From the NCBI GenBank assembly GCA_026182355.1, contig JAPFBL010001617.1:4251001-4315000 (forward strand): a DNA stretch of 64,000 nt, written 5' to 3'. Positions 27,701-35,999 of this stretch are shown piece after piece. This DNA comes from Hermatobates lingyangjiaoensis. Its lineage: Eukaryota; Arthropoda; Insecta; Hemiptera; Hermatobatidae. The translations under genes and the position numbers were made by a program. Positions within the stretch are counted from its first letter, which is position 1; the number at the start of each line of letters is the position of its first letter. Under the pieces are notes generated by a model that did not search any database, was not told the origin of the DNA, and saw only the letters and a program-made list of their open reading frames with translations.

Positions 27701-27953
27701 TGGGAATAACACTATTAGTAGTAATAATAATAGCAACAATAATAGTAGTAGAAGTAGTATATCTCAAGTTGTGCCTGGAGTCATGCCTGGTCATATTTAT
27801 CTTGTGAATCAGTCAAGGAATGACATAATCACAAATTTACCATCGGTCCCGCCAATCAGTAATAACGTTATTTTTGTGAAAAGTGAAGCGAAATCAGCGC
27901 ATATAACCACACTTCCTCCTCTCTCACCAGCAATAAAAATGGTGTCTATTTGA
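612..27953 (+). CDS. ZMYND11: ZMYND11-type bromo-PWWP-MYND chromatin reader, 5'-partial, 12 exons in window
   Basis: Spliced exons are 612-792, 2298-2431, 7954-8069, 8152-8248, 8325-8444, 9126-9927, 12007-12110, 12419-12575, 19521-19702, 25529-25642, 27093-27250 and 27674-27953. All have GT-AG borders and the phases agree, giving 814 residues plus a stop. In window numbering: bromodomain about 1-75, Cys-rich zinc finger about 85-105, PWWP about 106-176, helical tail to 216, polar Ser/Lys/Glu linker 217-570, MYND zinc finger about 608-642, low-complexity Ser/Asn/Pro tail. This domain order is that of ZMYND11/BS69. In vertebrates that nuclear protein reads H3.3 trimethylated at K36 and binds PxLxP partners through its MYND finger. 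The upstream PHD-type region known in the family is outside the window. Several introns are long and packed with transposons. Orthology is inferred from domain order and motif matches. Confidence 0.93.
1417..2039. repeat. 623-bp near-perfect hairpin in a ZMYND11 intron (Penelope-like signature)
   Basis: The arms 1417-1726 and 1743-2039 are reverse complements with few mismatches or indels and a 16-bp loop. The right arm has CTGACGA (1960-1966), a short stem and GAAA (985-988 of that kilobase). The left arm carries the inverted match at 1468-1496. This resembles terminal repeats of Penelope-like elements. Transcription of the intron would yield a long hairpin RNA. Confidence 0.85.
2298..2431 (+). 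CDS. ZMYND11: ZMYND11 exon: bromodomain end and Cys zinc finger
   Basis: The acceptor is TTGCAG and the donor TGT|GTAAGT. The exon encodes 45 residues. It finishes bromodomain helix C and then shows [20 protein letters not shown], the small zinc finger that links bromodomain and PWWP in ZMYND11. Confidence 0.93.
3036..4058 (+). repeat. Repeat family A, copy 1 (internally deleted)
   Basis: The copy starts at TACTTTACTGTAAGTAAAG and ends at the unit terminus reading GTTGAGTGTAGGCCAC. The part from about 3265 jumps to an internal segment, so the middle is deleted. The unit has a GAGGTCCCAGAAGTCG box and a GT/GGTGGGTG tract near its start. No coding homology is recognised. Confidence 0.75.
4064..7545 (+). 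repeat. Repeat family A, copy 2, interrupted by a Helitron
   Basis: It starts directly after copy 1 in the same orientation (ACTATAAGTAAAGTATAGTG). It is interrupted by a Helitron at 4925-6168, contains an inverted 250-bp block at 6384-6633, and ends at about 7545 with GTAGGCCACTC. Confidence 0.75.
4925..6168 (+). mobile_element. Non-autonomous Helitron H1 with helicase relic
   Basis: The 5' end is TCTATGTAAATAAAA and the 3' end GTTTGCTAG, followed by T. The host flanks ...TACATTA and TTTTAAA... rejoin into the uninterrupted sequence seen in the related block at 6709-6735, which proves insertion between A and T as Helitrons do. Degraded translation at 5620-5995 shows the C-terminal Pif1-like helicase of Helitron Rep/Hel proteins ([20 protein letters not shown], then NVV). 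Frameshifts and an altered SQGQT motif (SQEQT) show it is dead. Confidence 0.85.
7546..7953 (+). other. ZMYND11 intron with a decayed Penelope-type terminal fragment
   Basis: At about 7680-7760 the sequence resembles the left arm of the 1417-2039 hairpin (AGACTAAGATCTTTAG and a GTTTCCGTCATAGTC stretch). The rest, up to the exon at 7954, shows nothing recognisable. Confidence 0.5.
7954..8069 (+). CDS. ZMYND11: ZMYND11 exon: PWWP domain, first half
   Basis: The exon encodes [14 protein letters not shown] followed by [10 protein letters not shown]. The PWWP aromatic cage is kept: the Phe and Trp of GFPHWP and a Phe of RFFG. The vertebrate protein has GFPFWP, so one Phe of that motif is His here. 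Donor is ATCG|GTAAAT, phase 2. Confidence 0.93.
8152..8248 (+). CDS. ZMYND11: ZMYND11 exon: PWWP domain, second half
   Basis: The exon starts after ATTGCAG and encodes 33 residues ([13 protein letters not shown] onward), matching the W-x-P/S-V strand that closes the PWWP barrel. The donor AAAG|GTCATT is weaker than its neighbours. Confidence 0.9.
8325..8444 (+). CDS. ZMYND11: ZMYND11 exon: helical extension after PWWP
   Basis: The exon encodes 40 residues ([18 protein letters not shown]...), corresponding to the helix after the ZMYND11 PWWP. The donor is either AAGA|GTAGGT at 8445 or the GT at 8449. Only the first keeps the frame with the next exon. Confidence 0.88.
9126..9927 (+). CDS. ZMYND11: ZMYND11 long exon: polar linker with basic NLS-like runs
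   Basis: This 802-nt exon encodes 267 residues, the least conserved part of the protein. It opens with basic clusters ([13 protein letters not shown]) that could act as a nuclear localisation signal, then runs as a Ser/Asn/Glu/Lys-rich, probably disordered region. It starts after TTTCAG and ends at GAAG|GTAAAT in phase 1. Confidence 0.9.
9928..12006 (+). other. ZMYND11 intron
   Basis: This is AT-rich intron sequence of 2.1 kb. The only structure seen is the hairpin at about 10960-11110. Confidence 0.55.
10960..11110. repeat. About 150-bp hairpin, Penelope-like signature
   Basis: The arms share GTTGATC, CAGTTC, CCGGTTTCGG and the outer ATGAAATAAT match. On the minus strand the loop side reads TTGAAGATGGACACATCCGAAAC, a stem followed by GAAAC as in the other hairpins. 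Confidence 0.7.
12007..12110 (+). CDS. ZMYND11: ZMYND11 exon: linker
   Basis: The exon encodes 35 residues ending [12 protein letters not shown]. The acceptor is TTTTTCAG and the donor TTCG|GTAAGT. Phases match both neighbours. No domain is recognised. Confidence 0.85.
12419..12575 (+). CDS. ZMYND11: ZMYND11 exon: linker helix before MYND
   Basis: The exon encodes about 52 residues, charged and helical ([18 protein letters not shown]...). The donor is ACAC|GTAAGT, phase 1. The following intron is 6.9 kb because a foldback element is inserted in it. Confidence 0.85.
14178..15757 (-). mobile_element. Helitron, first of a head-to-tail pair
   Basis: On the minus strand it begins TCTATATATA and ends with CTAG followed by T. 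It carries the common tail text around CCTTCCCGGGGATAT and GGTTTTTGAATCTAT near 15650-15715. No helicase frame is recognised in this copy. Confidence 0.72.
15758..16756 (-). mobile_element. Helitron, second of a head-to-tail pair, with helicase relic
   Basis: On the minus strand it starts TCTATATAATG and ends CTAG exactly where its neighbour begins. The frame at 15982-16179 (minus) reads [20 protein letters not shown], then KAQ, which is the C-terminal Pif1-family helicase motif of Helitrons. Only about 60 residues remain. Confidence 0.75.
19521..19702 (+). CDS. ZMYND11: ZMYND11 exon: coiled coil and first half of MYND finger
   Basis: A charged helix ([16 protein letters not shown]) precedes [20 protein letters not shown], which supplies the first six MYND zinc ligands. 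This helix-MYND order is typical of ZMYND11. Donor is TCAG|GTTTGA, phase 0. Confidence 0.93.
19821..20220. repeat. 400-bp hairpin, Penelope-like signature
   Basis: The outer ends AAAGATTGG and CCAATCTTT pair and the match continues inwards with mismatches to a centre near 20020. The left arm, read on the minus strand, has CTGAAAATGCC, a perfect GCCAAA stem and GGCGAAACGTTGGC. It adjoins Helitron H2. Confidence 0.75.
20222..21379 (+). mobile_element. 5'-truncated Helitron H2 with helicase relic
   Basis: The 3' end is GTTTGCTAG|T as in H1. The leading TCTATATAAATAAAAG terminus is missing. Translation around 20850-21240 shows [25 protein letters not shown] and SQGETL from the Helitron helicase C-terminus, with in-frame stops. 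It lies between ZMYND11 exons, in the intron before 25529. Confidence 0.8.
21460..24013 (+). mobile_element. hAT transposon with 8-bp target duplication
   Basis: The termini are inverted: CAGGCATGGGCAAC at the left and its complement GTTGCCCATGCCTG at the right. GC-rich GCGGCCCGC subterminal motifs follow. The 8-bp duplication ATATAAAG is perfect at 21452-21459 and 24014-24021. The element is 2554 bp and contains one transposase gene broken by two frameshifts. The perfect duplication and near-intact gene point to fairly recent insertion in the ZMYND11 intron. Confidence 0.93.
21909..23667 (+). pseudogene. hAT transposase (GTF2IRD2/SCAND3-like), two frameshifts
   Basis: The reading frame starts with ATG at 21909 (MSKKRKV, basic) and shows a BED-like zinc finger ([20 protein letters not shown], then H), [10 protein letters not shown] of the RNase H-like catalytic fold, [31 protein letters not shown] and, near the end, a hAT dimerisation region ending [20 protein letters not shown]. 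The frame is broken near 22480 and near 23205-23240, giving pieces 21909-22535, 22484-23242 and 23245-23667. The order is that of transposases domesticated in vertebrates as GTF2IRD2/ZBED-type genes. Here it is a dead transposon, not a host gene. Confidence 0.9.
24022..24540 (+). other. ZMYND11 intron, no recognised element
   Basis: After the hAT right flank the sequence is ordinary AT-rich intron until the LINE remnant that starts near 24540. Confidence 0.4.
24540..24870 (-). mobile_element. LINE 3' fragment (C-terminal zinc knuckle region)
   Basis: On the minus strand the frame 24817-24611 reads [19 protein letters not shown] and continues to a stop. The CRLCxxEEE pattern is the C-terminal Cys motif after RNase H in R1/I-type LINEs. 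A C/T-rich tract and A-run sit at the 3' side. No upstream reverse transcriptase is present. Confidence 0.6.
24880..25400. repeat. GC-rich segment of unknown origin
   Basis: Base composition is markedly more GC-rich than the intron around it. It has no long frame and no termini I recognise. Its position next to a LINE fragment suggests an untranslated retroelement part, which is inference. Confidence 0.35.
25529..25642 (+). CDS. ZMYND11: ZMYND11 exon: second half of MYND finger
   Basis: The exon encodes [11 protein letters not shown] and so completes the MYND Cys/His pattern begun in the previous exon (CQ-VKNWxxHxxxC). A polar tail follows. Splicing across the hAT element in the preceding intron is required to join the two halves. 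Confidence 0.92.
26235..26415 (-). mobile_element. SINE-like element with tRNA-type B box
   Basis: On the minus strand it has GGGTTCGATACCC, a good match to a polymerase III B box, followed downstream by GGACGTTAAGCCGTCGGTACC, a phrase found in insect SINE-like repeats. The A box is not clear. Confidence 0.5.
27093..27250 (+). CDS. ZMYND11: ZMYND11 exon: Ser/Pro-rich C-terminal region
   Basis: The exon starts [16 protein letters not shown] after TTTTTTAG and ends in a Ser/Pro tract encoded by a TCT/CCT run. Donor is CTGG|GTAGTT, phase 2. Confidence 0.87.
27674..27953 (+). CDS. ZMYND11: ZMYND11 terminal exon
   Basis: The last 93 residues include an Asn/Ser homopolymer-like stretch from AAT/AGT repeats, then a Pro-rich end and a TGA at 27951-27953. 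The region is low complexity; the matching phase and the strong TTTGTTTCAG acceptor support it. Confidence 0.87.
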
Positions 27954-28247
27954 AGGAAAGTTCATTTATTTTGTAAAAGGTGATTTCAGTAAGTTCTGCT
28001 ATTCTGTGATGTGTATTATACTTCTTTTCTATTAATTAAGTTTAAATTGAAATTGTTTTAATAACTGTTGATATAAGTTTCAATATATCCAACTTATTTT
28101 TTTATACAATGTGATTTTGTTTTTGGGATATCTGGTTTTTATCAAAAAAATATGTTATATAATGTATAACGACTTAAAGAAGTAAAAAACTTCTTTCTTA
28201 GCGAACATTCAGAATAACTTACTAAACCGTAAGTTTAATTAATTTTA

Positions 28248-28253
28248 ATAAAT
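28248..28253 (+). terminator. Candidate poly(A) signal of ZMYND11
   Basis: AATAAA lies about 295 nt after the stop codon, the first canonical hexamer in an otherwise unremarkable AT-rich 3' UTR. No transcript evidence is available. Confidence 0.5.
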
Positions 28254-28569
28254 ACCTTTGTAAAAACACAAAACGAGTTTTTTTGGCATCCATTCCTCTT
28301 TCGATTTAATTTAAAACAACATATATTAACATTTGAAAAGAGAAATAGTAAAGAATGATTTCACTGCGTTTAGGTGATTAGGAGATAGCTAAAAAATCAT
28401 ATAAATTTCATGAAGTGACTTAAGTAGTACGAACGCTGAAATGTTAGCAAGAATAATTAAAAATACACGTCTGCCAAAATATTAAAGATTTTAATCTTCA
28501 GTTGAAGTAATTTTTATAATATACCATTATATAAATTAGATAAGAATCTAAGTTGGCGATAAATGTATA

Positions 28570-29140
28570 GAAAAAACTTTCAGAGATGGTACATCTGGTA
28601 TTTTTTTTTCTAGAGTCATGGGAGTTGGTGGTGAAATGCTTTATGCACCCCGAATCGGAAGTTCTCGGACAAACCCCGAAAATGGGAGTGTCGGACTCCT
28701 GGCAAGCTAGTGTACCGACTAAAACACCACCCATCTCCAATCGCTGTCCCTTTATTGTGCGCAGGGGACTTTGATGGTAGGGCGCCCAGAACCCTGAATA
28801 GAGGTTGAGAGTCAGTTTGGAAAACCCAACCACAGTGTGGCACGCAGGACCACCCTGCAGTGCTGCACAGGGTGCTAGTGCTGCATATCTAGACTCTGTT
28901 GGCAAACAATTCCTACTCGAAAGCGAGAGGCTAACATCCCTTACCGCCCAACGGGTCCAATCTGGACAAAGCCCTTCCTTAAAAAACCTGCCGACTAAGA
29001 TAAAGATCCGCCAATGGCTGGGCTACTGAGCCGCGCTTGGAACGGCCTTCCCTGTACTGTTAGCTTGCGCTGAGCACCGGACGCAATTACCACCTCTGCG
29101 ACGGAGACGCCAGTACCTACTAGGTATATCCACCCCTAAT
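28570..29140. repeat. GC-rich segment downstream of ZMYND11, probable retroelement part
   Basis: This is a second GC-rich island. A 135-codon frame crosses it on the minus strand, but the protein has no recognisable motif and looks fortuitous. Confidence 0.35.
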
Positions 29141-29234
29141 TTAGTATACAGAGGTTCTTACAAATAAGACGTAAATATTTTAATTTTATTGCACAACAGT
29201 AATCTAGTTTTTAAAACTTGGTAGAATTAGAGAA

Positions 29235-30079
29235 ATGTATATAAATAAAAGAAAGGTTTTGTCTGTACATTTCTTAGAACTGGCTCATTTCAAGTAGTCT
29301 TTACGTTTCATACATTAGAGAAACCGAATCCACCCTTAGAAAAATTTTTGTTTGTCGTTTTGTCCGCAAAATTTTTTCACAAGTAACCTCAGCCACCATA
29401 AGGCAAAGTAACCTGAAACCTTGACAGTAGATTTCTGTATGTCTAACTTAAAATCTAAGCTTTGGATGGATTGAAAATTCAAAGTAGAAGCGAAGTTATG
29501 AACTTCTAAGCCGTGTTTGACTAGCTACACAGACATGTTTATTTAGAAAATATACAGGTATAAAAAGTAGGTATTGCTAGTTGATTTATATTTAATCTGG
29601 ATTTAAGCTCCCAGCAAGAGATAATTGACAAGGTGATTCCCAAAGTTCAAGGTCTGCCATCTACTCAGAATAACTGGCTTTGTGAGCAATGCTCACCAAT
29701 ACAAATGAGAGAGTACGAATAAATCAATAAACAGGTTCTTGAACTATATCAAGCTGTTTACAAGTCAGTAAACAGAGTGATTAGTGATGAGGAAACAGTT
29801 CATTATCCAACTGAATTTCTTGACTTGAAGAGAGTGAAACCAAGTGTTTCTCACATGGTCAACTGTATGTTGCTTGCTCAAGAGTCAGAGGTTCGAACTC
29901 TCTTCTTCCATGCACCTGAAGGACAGATAGCTATGTGGTGTATACGGAGGTTCTTACTTAATACTGCGCTAATAAATGTATTTTTTTCCTATTCTTTAAT
30001 TTTTCTAATAATATTTTGAATATCACGTATCATCTCTGACATTTTTAAAATGCCTGCGAAAGACGGGCACGTCTGCTGG
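29235..30079 (+). mobile_element. Helitron H3, internally deleted, with helicase relic
   Basis: The start TATATAAATAAAAGAAAGG matches the other copies. The 3' end is GTCTGCTGG|T, which fits CTRR. The frame 29777-30019 joins [20 protein letters not shown] directly to helicase C-terminal motifs, so the middle of the helicase part is deleted. Confidence 0.78.
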
Positions 30080-30440
30080 TGAGGAATAAAATTATTATCT
30101 CAGTGTCTGTATTAAAGGAAGTGTTCAGAAACTAAATTATTTCAATATATCATTTAAACAAATCATTATAATCTTAAAGTTAACTACATTTTTGTTTTAT
30201 AGAAACTATTCTCTATAGAAGAATATTTTTTATATAAATGTGCATGTTAGTTTTATCAGATTAAATCATGGAAAGTAGTATACATACTTCTGTATTATTG
30301 TAATCGAATCATTTACTAAAGAAGAACAAAAATAATTGTAGTTATCACAGTTTTTCCTTATACCATCATTAACGTAAAGTGAAGTACCAAATTTATGTTG
30401 TACTGTTGGACATTCACTGAATGAATACAAATTTAAAATA
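30080..30440. other. Intergenic, nothing recognised
   Basis: AT-rich sequence between a Helitron and a family A copy. No gene or repeat is recognised. Confidence 0.4.
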
Positions 30441-31360
30441 GAAAATCTGTGGTGGGCTACACTCAACATTCTATTAGTAAACATAGCATCAACTGTTTAA
30501 TAATCAATTGAGTTTTGGTGTTATTTTACTGTAAGTCTCCTGTAACTATAGAATGGAACTATTATTGTATAATATTTCCTGGTACTATAGTGTTAAAGTA
30601 ATGTCAAGCTTTGTCATCAGTTATAAGAAACTTGTGGAATCATTCATGGAGAGCAATTTGATATGTTATTATTATTAAACTGGTTGTTTACAAGTTTAAT
30701 TGAATCTTGTAGTTTCATCGGACTCCTCGTGCGCACGGTGGTCACGGTTGATTTCTAAATCAACTTTAAATTTAATGATCCTTAATGAACCTCATACTTA
30801 TCTTTGGAGAAGTGCTCTCACTTTCATTGGTTTTGTGTACAATTTGTCAAAAATTGTTTAAACGCTATTGTCTCGCAGTCATATCATATCAAATGTGTTC
30901 AAAGTTTCTGCTTCTTCCAGAGATAGATTATGAATTCCTATAATCCTTCTTTGAAAATTTATTATTTTCTTTCTACAGTTAAGTTCAGTTGGATTGAACT
31001 TATAAAACTTGTGTCAGGACTGTATATATAGTCAAGATATATAGTAGAATTATAAGTCAAAATGTTTACACTTACTTTGAAAAAAAATATTGCCTGTTTT
31101 TTAAAAATCTGTGGATATTTTTTGTTTATTGATTTGTAGCTTCAACAGTAACACCATCATTTCAAGATTCTAGATTTAAAGATTAGGAGAAAAATAATGT
31201 CATCTAAAAGAAGGTTTTTGGCAAAAATGTGACTTTACCATAATGCATTATTCCACCCAAACTGTACAGCACATCTAAATTAGGAGGCTCATTTTGGTGT
31301 AAAATATAATTTTGATACATCAAAGACCCATAACCGTAGCGTGGCTACAGACTTTGGAAA
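30440..31360 (-). repeat. Repeat family A, copy 4, partial
   Basis: It opens with the inverted unit terminus (GGGCTACACTCAAC) and later shows the complement of the GCTACGGTCC region. It is cut off at about 31360 where Jockey reverse transcriptase sequence starts. Confidence 0.65.
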
Positions 31361-31361
31361 G

Positions 31362-34258
31362 CAAAACATCTTAGCTTGTACAATAGCCCCCTATGCCAGA
31401 CCGAGTCGAAAGCTTGCTCCAGATCCAGGAACACAGCCACTGTCTTACTGTGGGGAACAAGCCTATCAGCTGAAACACTCTGTTTAATAAACTGGACTAC
31501 CCTTCGCAGTTGCAGAGTAGTGCCGTGCTGGCTTCTGAAGCTAAACTGCTCAGGTTGGAAGGGTAAACTGGTTTTTTATTTTTTATAAAATCAGCCTCTC
31601 GTAGATTTTTCCAAGGCAAGGTAATAGGAATTGGTCTGTAGTCACGAGGGCAGTGACCTGATTTAGGGGGGATTTTGCATCATTATAATTCTTGTTGTCT
31701 TCCACGCTACGGGAAAGTACTGCAGTCGAAGGCAAGAGTTGTACAATGCAGTCAAGGCTGCTATGACTTTAGGAGGGAGTTTAGATATTAATTTATTACT
31801 AATGCCATCATGACTGAGGGCTCATTTGATTTTAAGGGATGCAATGACCTGTGTAATTCTCTCCAGGAGAGAAGAATAAAGGAGTATTAGGATGTGTGTC
31901 ACTGATGGCAGTTGATACGAAGGGGATAGGAGAGGACGGGTGGGGGCGGTACAAATGGGACAGATATTTGTAAAATATTAGGGCCTTCCTATTATCATCT
32001 ACGAGGTAGATTACTTACCTTAGAGGGAGAGTTGCATTGGATTGATTGGGCCCTTTTTTTAGATGTCTAATTATGCGCCAGTCTGTAACATGGGAAGGGT
32101 CTTCTGTACTAAGAAGGCTCGTCCAGTGTTTGGCGTTGTGAGTCCTGACAAGAAATCGAATCTCCCTCTGCGCTTTATTCATCATCCTGCGTATTCCTGG
32201 GTCTCTAGAGGACTGAAACAACTTTTTCAATCTGTTCTTTTCCTTTATATTTTTGTAGGATGAGAGGAGGGAGGGGGTTGGTATAGGAGGAGGAGGGCTT
32301 ATTAGTAGAAGCTTTTTGAAACGAGGATGATAAATGAGTTGTGAAGAGTTCAATGAATTCGTCTATGCTTACAGGAGTCGAATGGTTTTTGGGAAAGGGA
32401 CAGTTCAGAGAGGTCAGGGAATGGAACATTTGCCAAATGGTTCTATAATAGTAATACTTGGTCTATAGTTGATTTTTAATTTATGGAGACAGAACAGAAC
32501 TGGAAGGTGAGTTGAATCAAGACAGTTTAAGACTTCAGAAGTCACGACATGATTAACATTACAGGAGAGAGAAACATTCAAGATATCGGGTATTCCAGAG
32601 GTAGGTCGAGGGATGTGGATAGGTGTTGTGGGAGCATGAATGAGCACATTGGAGCTGGCAATATAATCTAGCAAAATAGAGCCTGAATAATTATCTCTGA
32701 GGCACCCCCATGCAGTGGTTTGGCATTGAGGTCAACCCCTCCTCCCCCCTCCCCCAATAATAGAGGAAGTTCCAGAATGCAGTAACCATTGAAGATTATT
32801 GACATTTAAGGGATTATGGGGAGGCTTATACACTGCTGAGATGGACAAGGGTATGTTGGAATTAGGAAAATGGATCTTCACAGTGGTATGTTCAAGGGGA
32901 GCCCAATCGCTCATAATTCTGGTATAGGGTATATTATGACTAATTAGTACTTCTGTACCCCCGCCGAAAGTGGGTCTGTCAGTTCTTTCAACATTGTATC
33001 CTGGGATGGAAAAACGGATGTTGGGTTTTAAGAACGTCTCTGAGATTAGTACTAGATCGGGTTGGAGAGTACCCAGCAAGTATTAGATTTTGTCACTGTC
33101 ATGATATCTGTTGAGACAGTTTTCGTCGTCTGTTTGCTGGGGGAGGGTGATGGAAGAGGAACAGATGGTGCCGAGGGTTTGCTAAAGCAGCCCCGGTAGT
33201 TTGCAGAATGAGCACCTTTACAATTGACACAAACTGGTTGTGTCTCTTTAGGAGCGGGACAGGAGGATTAGGGGTGGCTACCCGGGCAACGGACACAGCA
33301 AAGAGCCTCTCTACACCACGTCTGGGTATGTCCCAGGCGTTGGCACCTGAAACAGTGGGTTGGCCCTGGTCACCTCCGAGACTCCTCAACCGTGACAGCT
33401 ATACCAAGGCAACTGGACACCATTTTGAATTTTTTGGAATCAGGATCCGACTCAACAGTGAGTTCAAACACTGGGAGAGGTCTAGAGAACAGTCATTGGA
33501 AAACCTAGGTCGTCTTGAAATTAACTACCTCGCTATTATCTTGAAACCCTGCGTCAGCTCAGTCGGGTCGGTGTCTGTAGGTAAATACTTTACAATGTAT
33601 TTTAAAGCCTTCGGCTCCCAAGGTGGCCTGAACGAGTGAAATTCTATGTCCATAGTCTTAAGAACTATACATTTAAATTTATAGTCACTCGGACCTAGTC
33701 CGAGTGATATCCCTGTATGTGGTGGGTCTTTGCCTGAATTCTGATTGACTGCCCACCTGAAGTCACGGTCAGGTTGTCTAGGATGTATTGTTGAGCTGAT
33801 GCTCTAAACCTCTGGTAGGATGACATGGATCTAATCATGATCAGAGGAGGGGAGGATGAGGTAGAATTGGTGGAGGGATTGTCTCTGTCTCTAGGGTCGG
33901 TCGTTGGGATCGAGGTTTGGTAAAGGGTGGGAGTGGCGCCTGGAAGAGTGTTGTCGTCGTGGTTATCAAGTAAGTTATCTAACAGAGAGAAGAGATCCTG
34001 GGTGATTGGTATATTGATTTTGTTTTACTGGAGGACCGGGTGGTGGGTCAAGGAGTCTTGGGAAGAAGGGAAGAGGGTTGGTGTTTCGAGGTTTCAGAGG
34101 AACTCTTTTTGGAGGGTGGTTTTGAGGGAGGCTTAGAAGGAGCTGAGGAGGAGATAGTGGGCATGTATGGGGTGGCTGAAGTAGAGGGTTCATTAGTGGG
34201 CTCCAGGCTGGCCATCTCCCGAGCCAAAGCGGGGAGAATGTCCCAAGTGCAATAAAAC
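31362..34258 (-). mobile_element. Jockey-clade LINE, 3'-truncated
   Basis: Read on the minus strand from 34258: a Pro-rich ORF1 start, gag zinc knuckles with CxxC/H patterns near 33300-33180, an endonuclease (PDLVLISETFLKP, DRPTFGGGTEVLIS) at 33079-32732, a linker (DPGIRRMMNKAQREIRFLVR) near 32260-32140, and reverse transcriptase with VAVFLDLEQAFDSVWHRGLL near 31440-31370. Frames are broken many times. The RT catalytic half and 3' end are missing at the boundary with family A copy 4. Confidence 0.85.
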
Positions 34259-34309
34259 TATAACTGAATATCCATTCCGGACTAATGAATCACCTGCTAC
34301 CTGTCAGCT

Positions 34310-35735
34310 TTTTTTACATTTACTTACATTGACTTAGAAATTTTTTTAACTTAATAGACTGAAATAAAATTGATGTTTAAAGGTTTAATGAAATAATTTG
34401 AAATGATTAAATGTCCTAATATCAGATGTAAGAAGAATGAAATTTTACATTTAAAAAATTTAAGCCAATCAAACTTTTAATTTCTATGCTTTCCATGGCA
34501 TGATGGATTTGTCTAACAAAATACTCTAATCAATCTATCTGTTGCACCCTTGAACAAAATTTAATATCAGATGTATATTTTCTTGTGTTTACGAATTGAA
34601 TTATCTTTGGGTAATATTGTAGTATATAGAATGGACTCTGTTTTTCTATATTACAAAACAGATATTAATTTTAACCAAATTTCTTAGTGATATTTTTTGT
34701 TGAATGTTTCTGACATTTATAAAAAAAAATAGGAATATTTTGAAGTCTCCAAACGAAAACTTTGGCTTAATTCTTCAATGTAGAAGGTGGTCAGATAAAC
34801 AGCATTAACTGTAACACATCTGGCCATGTAATGCTTCACACAGTCATGAATGAGATCCACTGGCTATAGAAATAGAAACAAAAGCCATGTTCTGCTGTAA
34901 AAGATTGTTTCGCACAGGAACATTTCGTACATAACACAAAAGTGTTATTACTGCTGTGATAATGCCAAGGATACTATATGTTTCAGTTGCGTGATATACC
35001 AAAATAAGCTTTTATATTGATAACTGGTTCAATTACTATCTACACTATCACCAGGAATCCAACGACCTACTATTATATCCACGCACTATAATGGACGTCG
35101 TAACTTGCAGTTCCAGACGCGAGGCCTTCTACTGCTTGATTACTGTGCTACTATAACTTTGACTGTCAGTAATTTATGTTGGACATTAAGTTTGTCTGTA
35201 TATTAATGATGTCATATTTGCGGTCATGTGGTCCTGTTGGTTATAATTTTCCATAGTGCAAACTGTTTTCAGTCATGGATTGCAAAAATGGTCAGTGGAT
35301 GAAGTAATTGTTCAATCAGATTGAGAAAGGTTGGTGGCAGGATTGAGAGCTTGTACAAGGAGGTTTGGATAAGTAGGTAGTTTATTGTCTACATTGGTAG
35401 TAAGTCGGGTTTTGTAACTATCTATGATTCAATTTTCAAATCATAGTGAATAAACACATTTCGGGCGTACCAGGGAGCAATTGCTATAAAGCGGACACAC
35501 TTATTATAAACGATCTGGATACAAGCCTTGTTCGTTGGTGCAGCTCTAAACCAGACAGAGCATCCATAAGTCATAGCCGAACCCTCCTTATAGACAAGGA
35601 CCTTGACTGAATCGGCCTCCAGGAATGAAAGACTAATAAACAACTCCTATTTTGACATAAATATGACATTAAATAACCAAGAAGTTTGATATTATATTTA
35701 CTTATAGAAAATTAAACGCTTCACAGGAAAGGCCA
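34310..35735 (+). repeat. Repeat family A, copy 5, with inserted LINE fragment
   Basis: It shows the CATTGACTTAGAAATTTTTT and later GTAGAAGG/GGTCAGATAAAC blocks of family A. It is interrupted from about 35075 to 35618 by a Jockey fragment flanked by related CCAGGAAT... sequences. Confidence 0.65.
35095..35618 (-). mobile_element. Jockey LINE 3' fragment (end of reverse transcriptase)
   Basis: On the minus strand 35643-35422 reads VLVYKEGSAMTYGCSVWFRA and later APWYARNVFIHYDLKI, the conserved end of Jockey-type reverse transcriptases. Flanks CCAGGAATCCAACGACCTA and CCAGGAATGAAAGACTAAT look like a diverged target-site duplication. Confidence 0.72.
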
Positions 35736-35894
35736 GATATTTTTATTAAACTAGATATTTTGTATTCTGCCATCAATGTCCTACCAAGGACATTGGTAGT
35801 ATTTTTCTCCGGAGGGAAACATTCTGCTTGGACTAATCATTTCATGTCATTATCTGCATGTACTATCATTTCATGTACACAAGTAATAAATAGT

Positions 35895-35970
35895 TGAGGA
35901 GTCGGCTGATTTCTTCCGACTCCGACTCCTCACGGCAGAAAATATGCCCGACTCCGACTCCACAGCCCTG
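35895..35970. repeat. Single terminus of a DNA transposon
   Basis: The repeated GAGTCGG/CCGACTCCGACTCC motif and the terminal CTCCACAGCCCTG resemble the end of widespread non-autonomous hAT-like elements. Only one end is found. Confidence 0.4.
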
Positions 35971-35999
35971 GTATGTAGTAAGCTATCTATAACCAATCA

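Noticed and set aside
28498..28905. 135-codon minus-strand frame
   Set aside because: No motif is recognised and it runs from AT-rich into GC-rich repeat sequence, so it is probably fortuitous.
31376..31588. Plus-strand frame of 70 codons
   Set aside because: It is the antisense of the Jockey reverse transcriptase FLDLEQAFDSVW region.
33208..34255. Plus-strand frames of 69-143 codons
   Set aside because: They are antisense shadows of the Jockey ORF1 with zinc knuckles and Pro-rich start.
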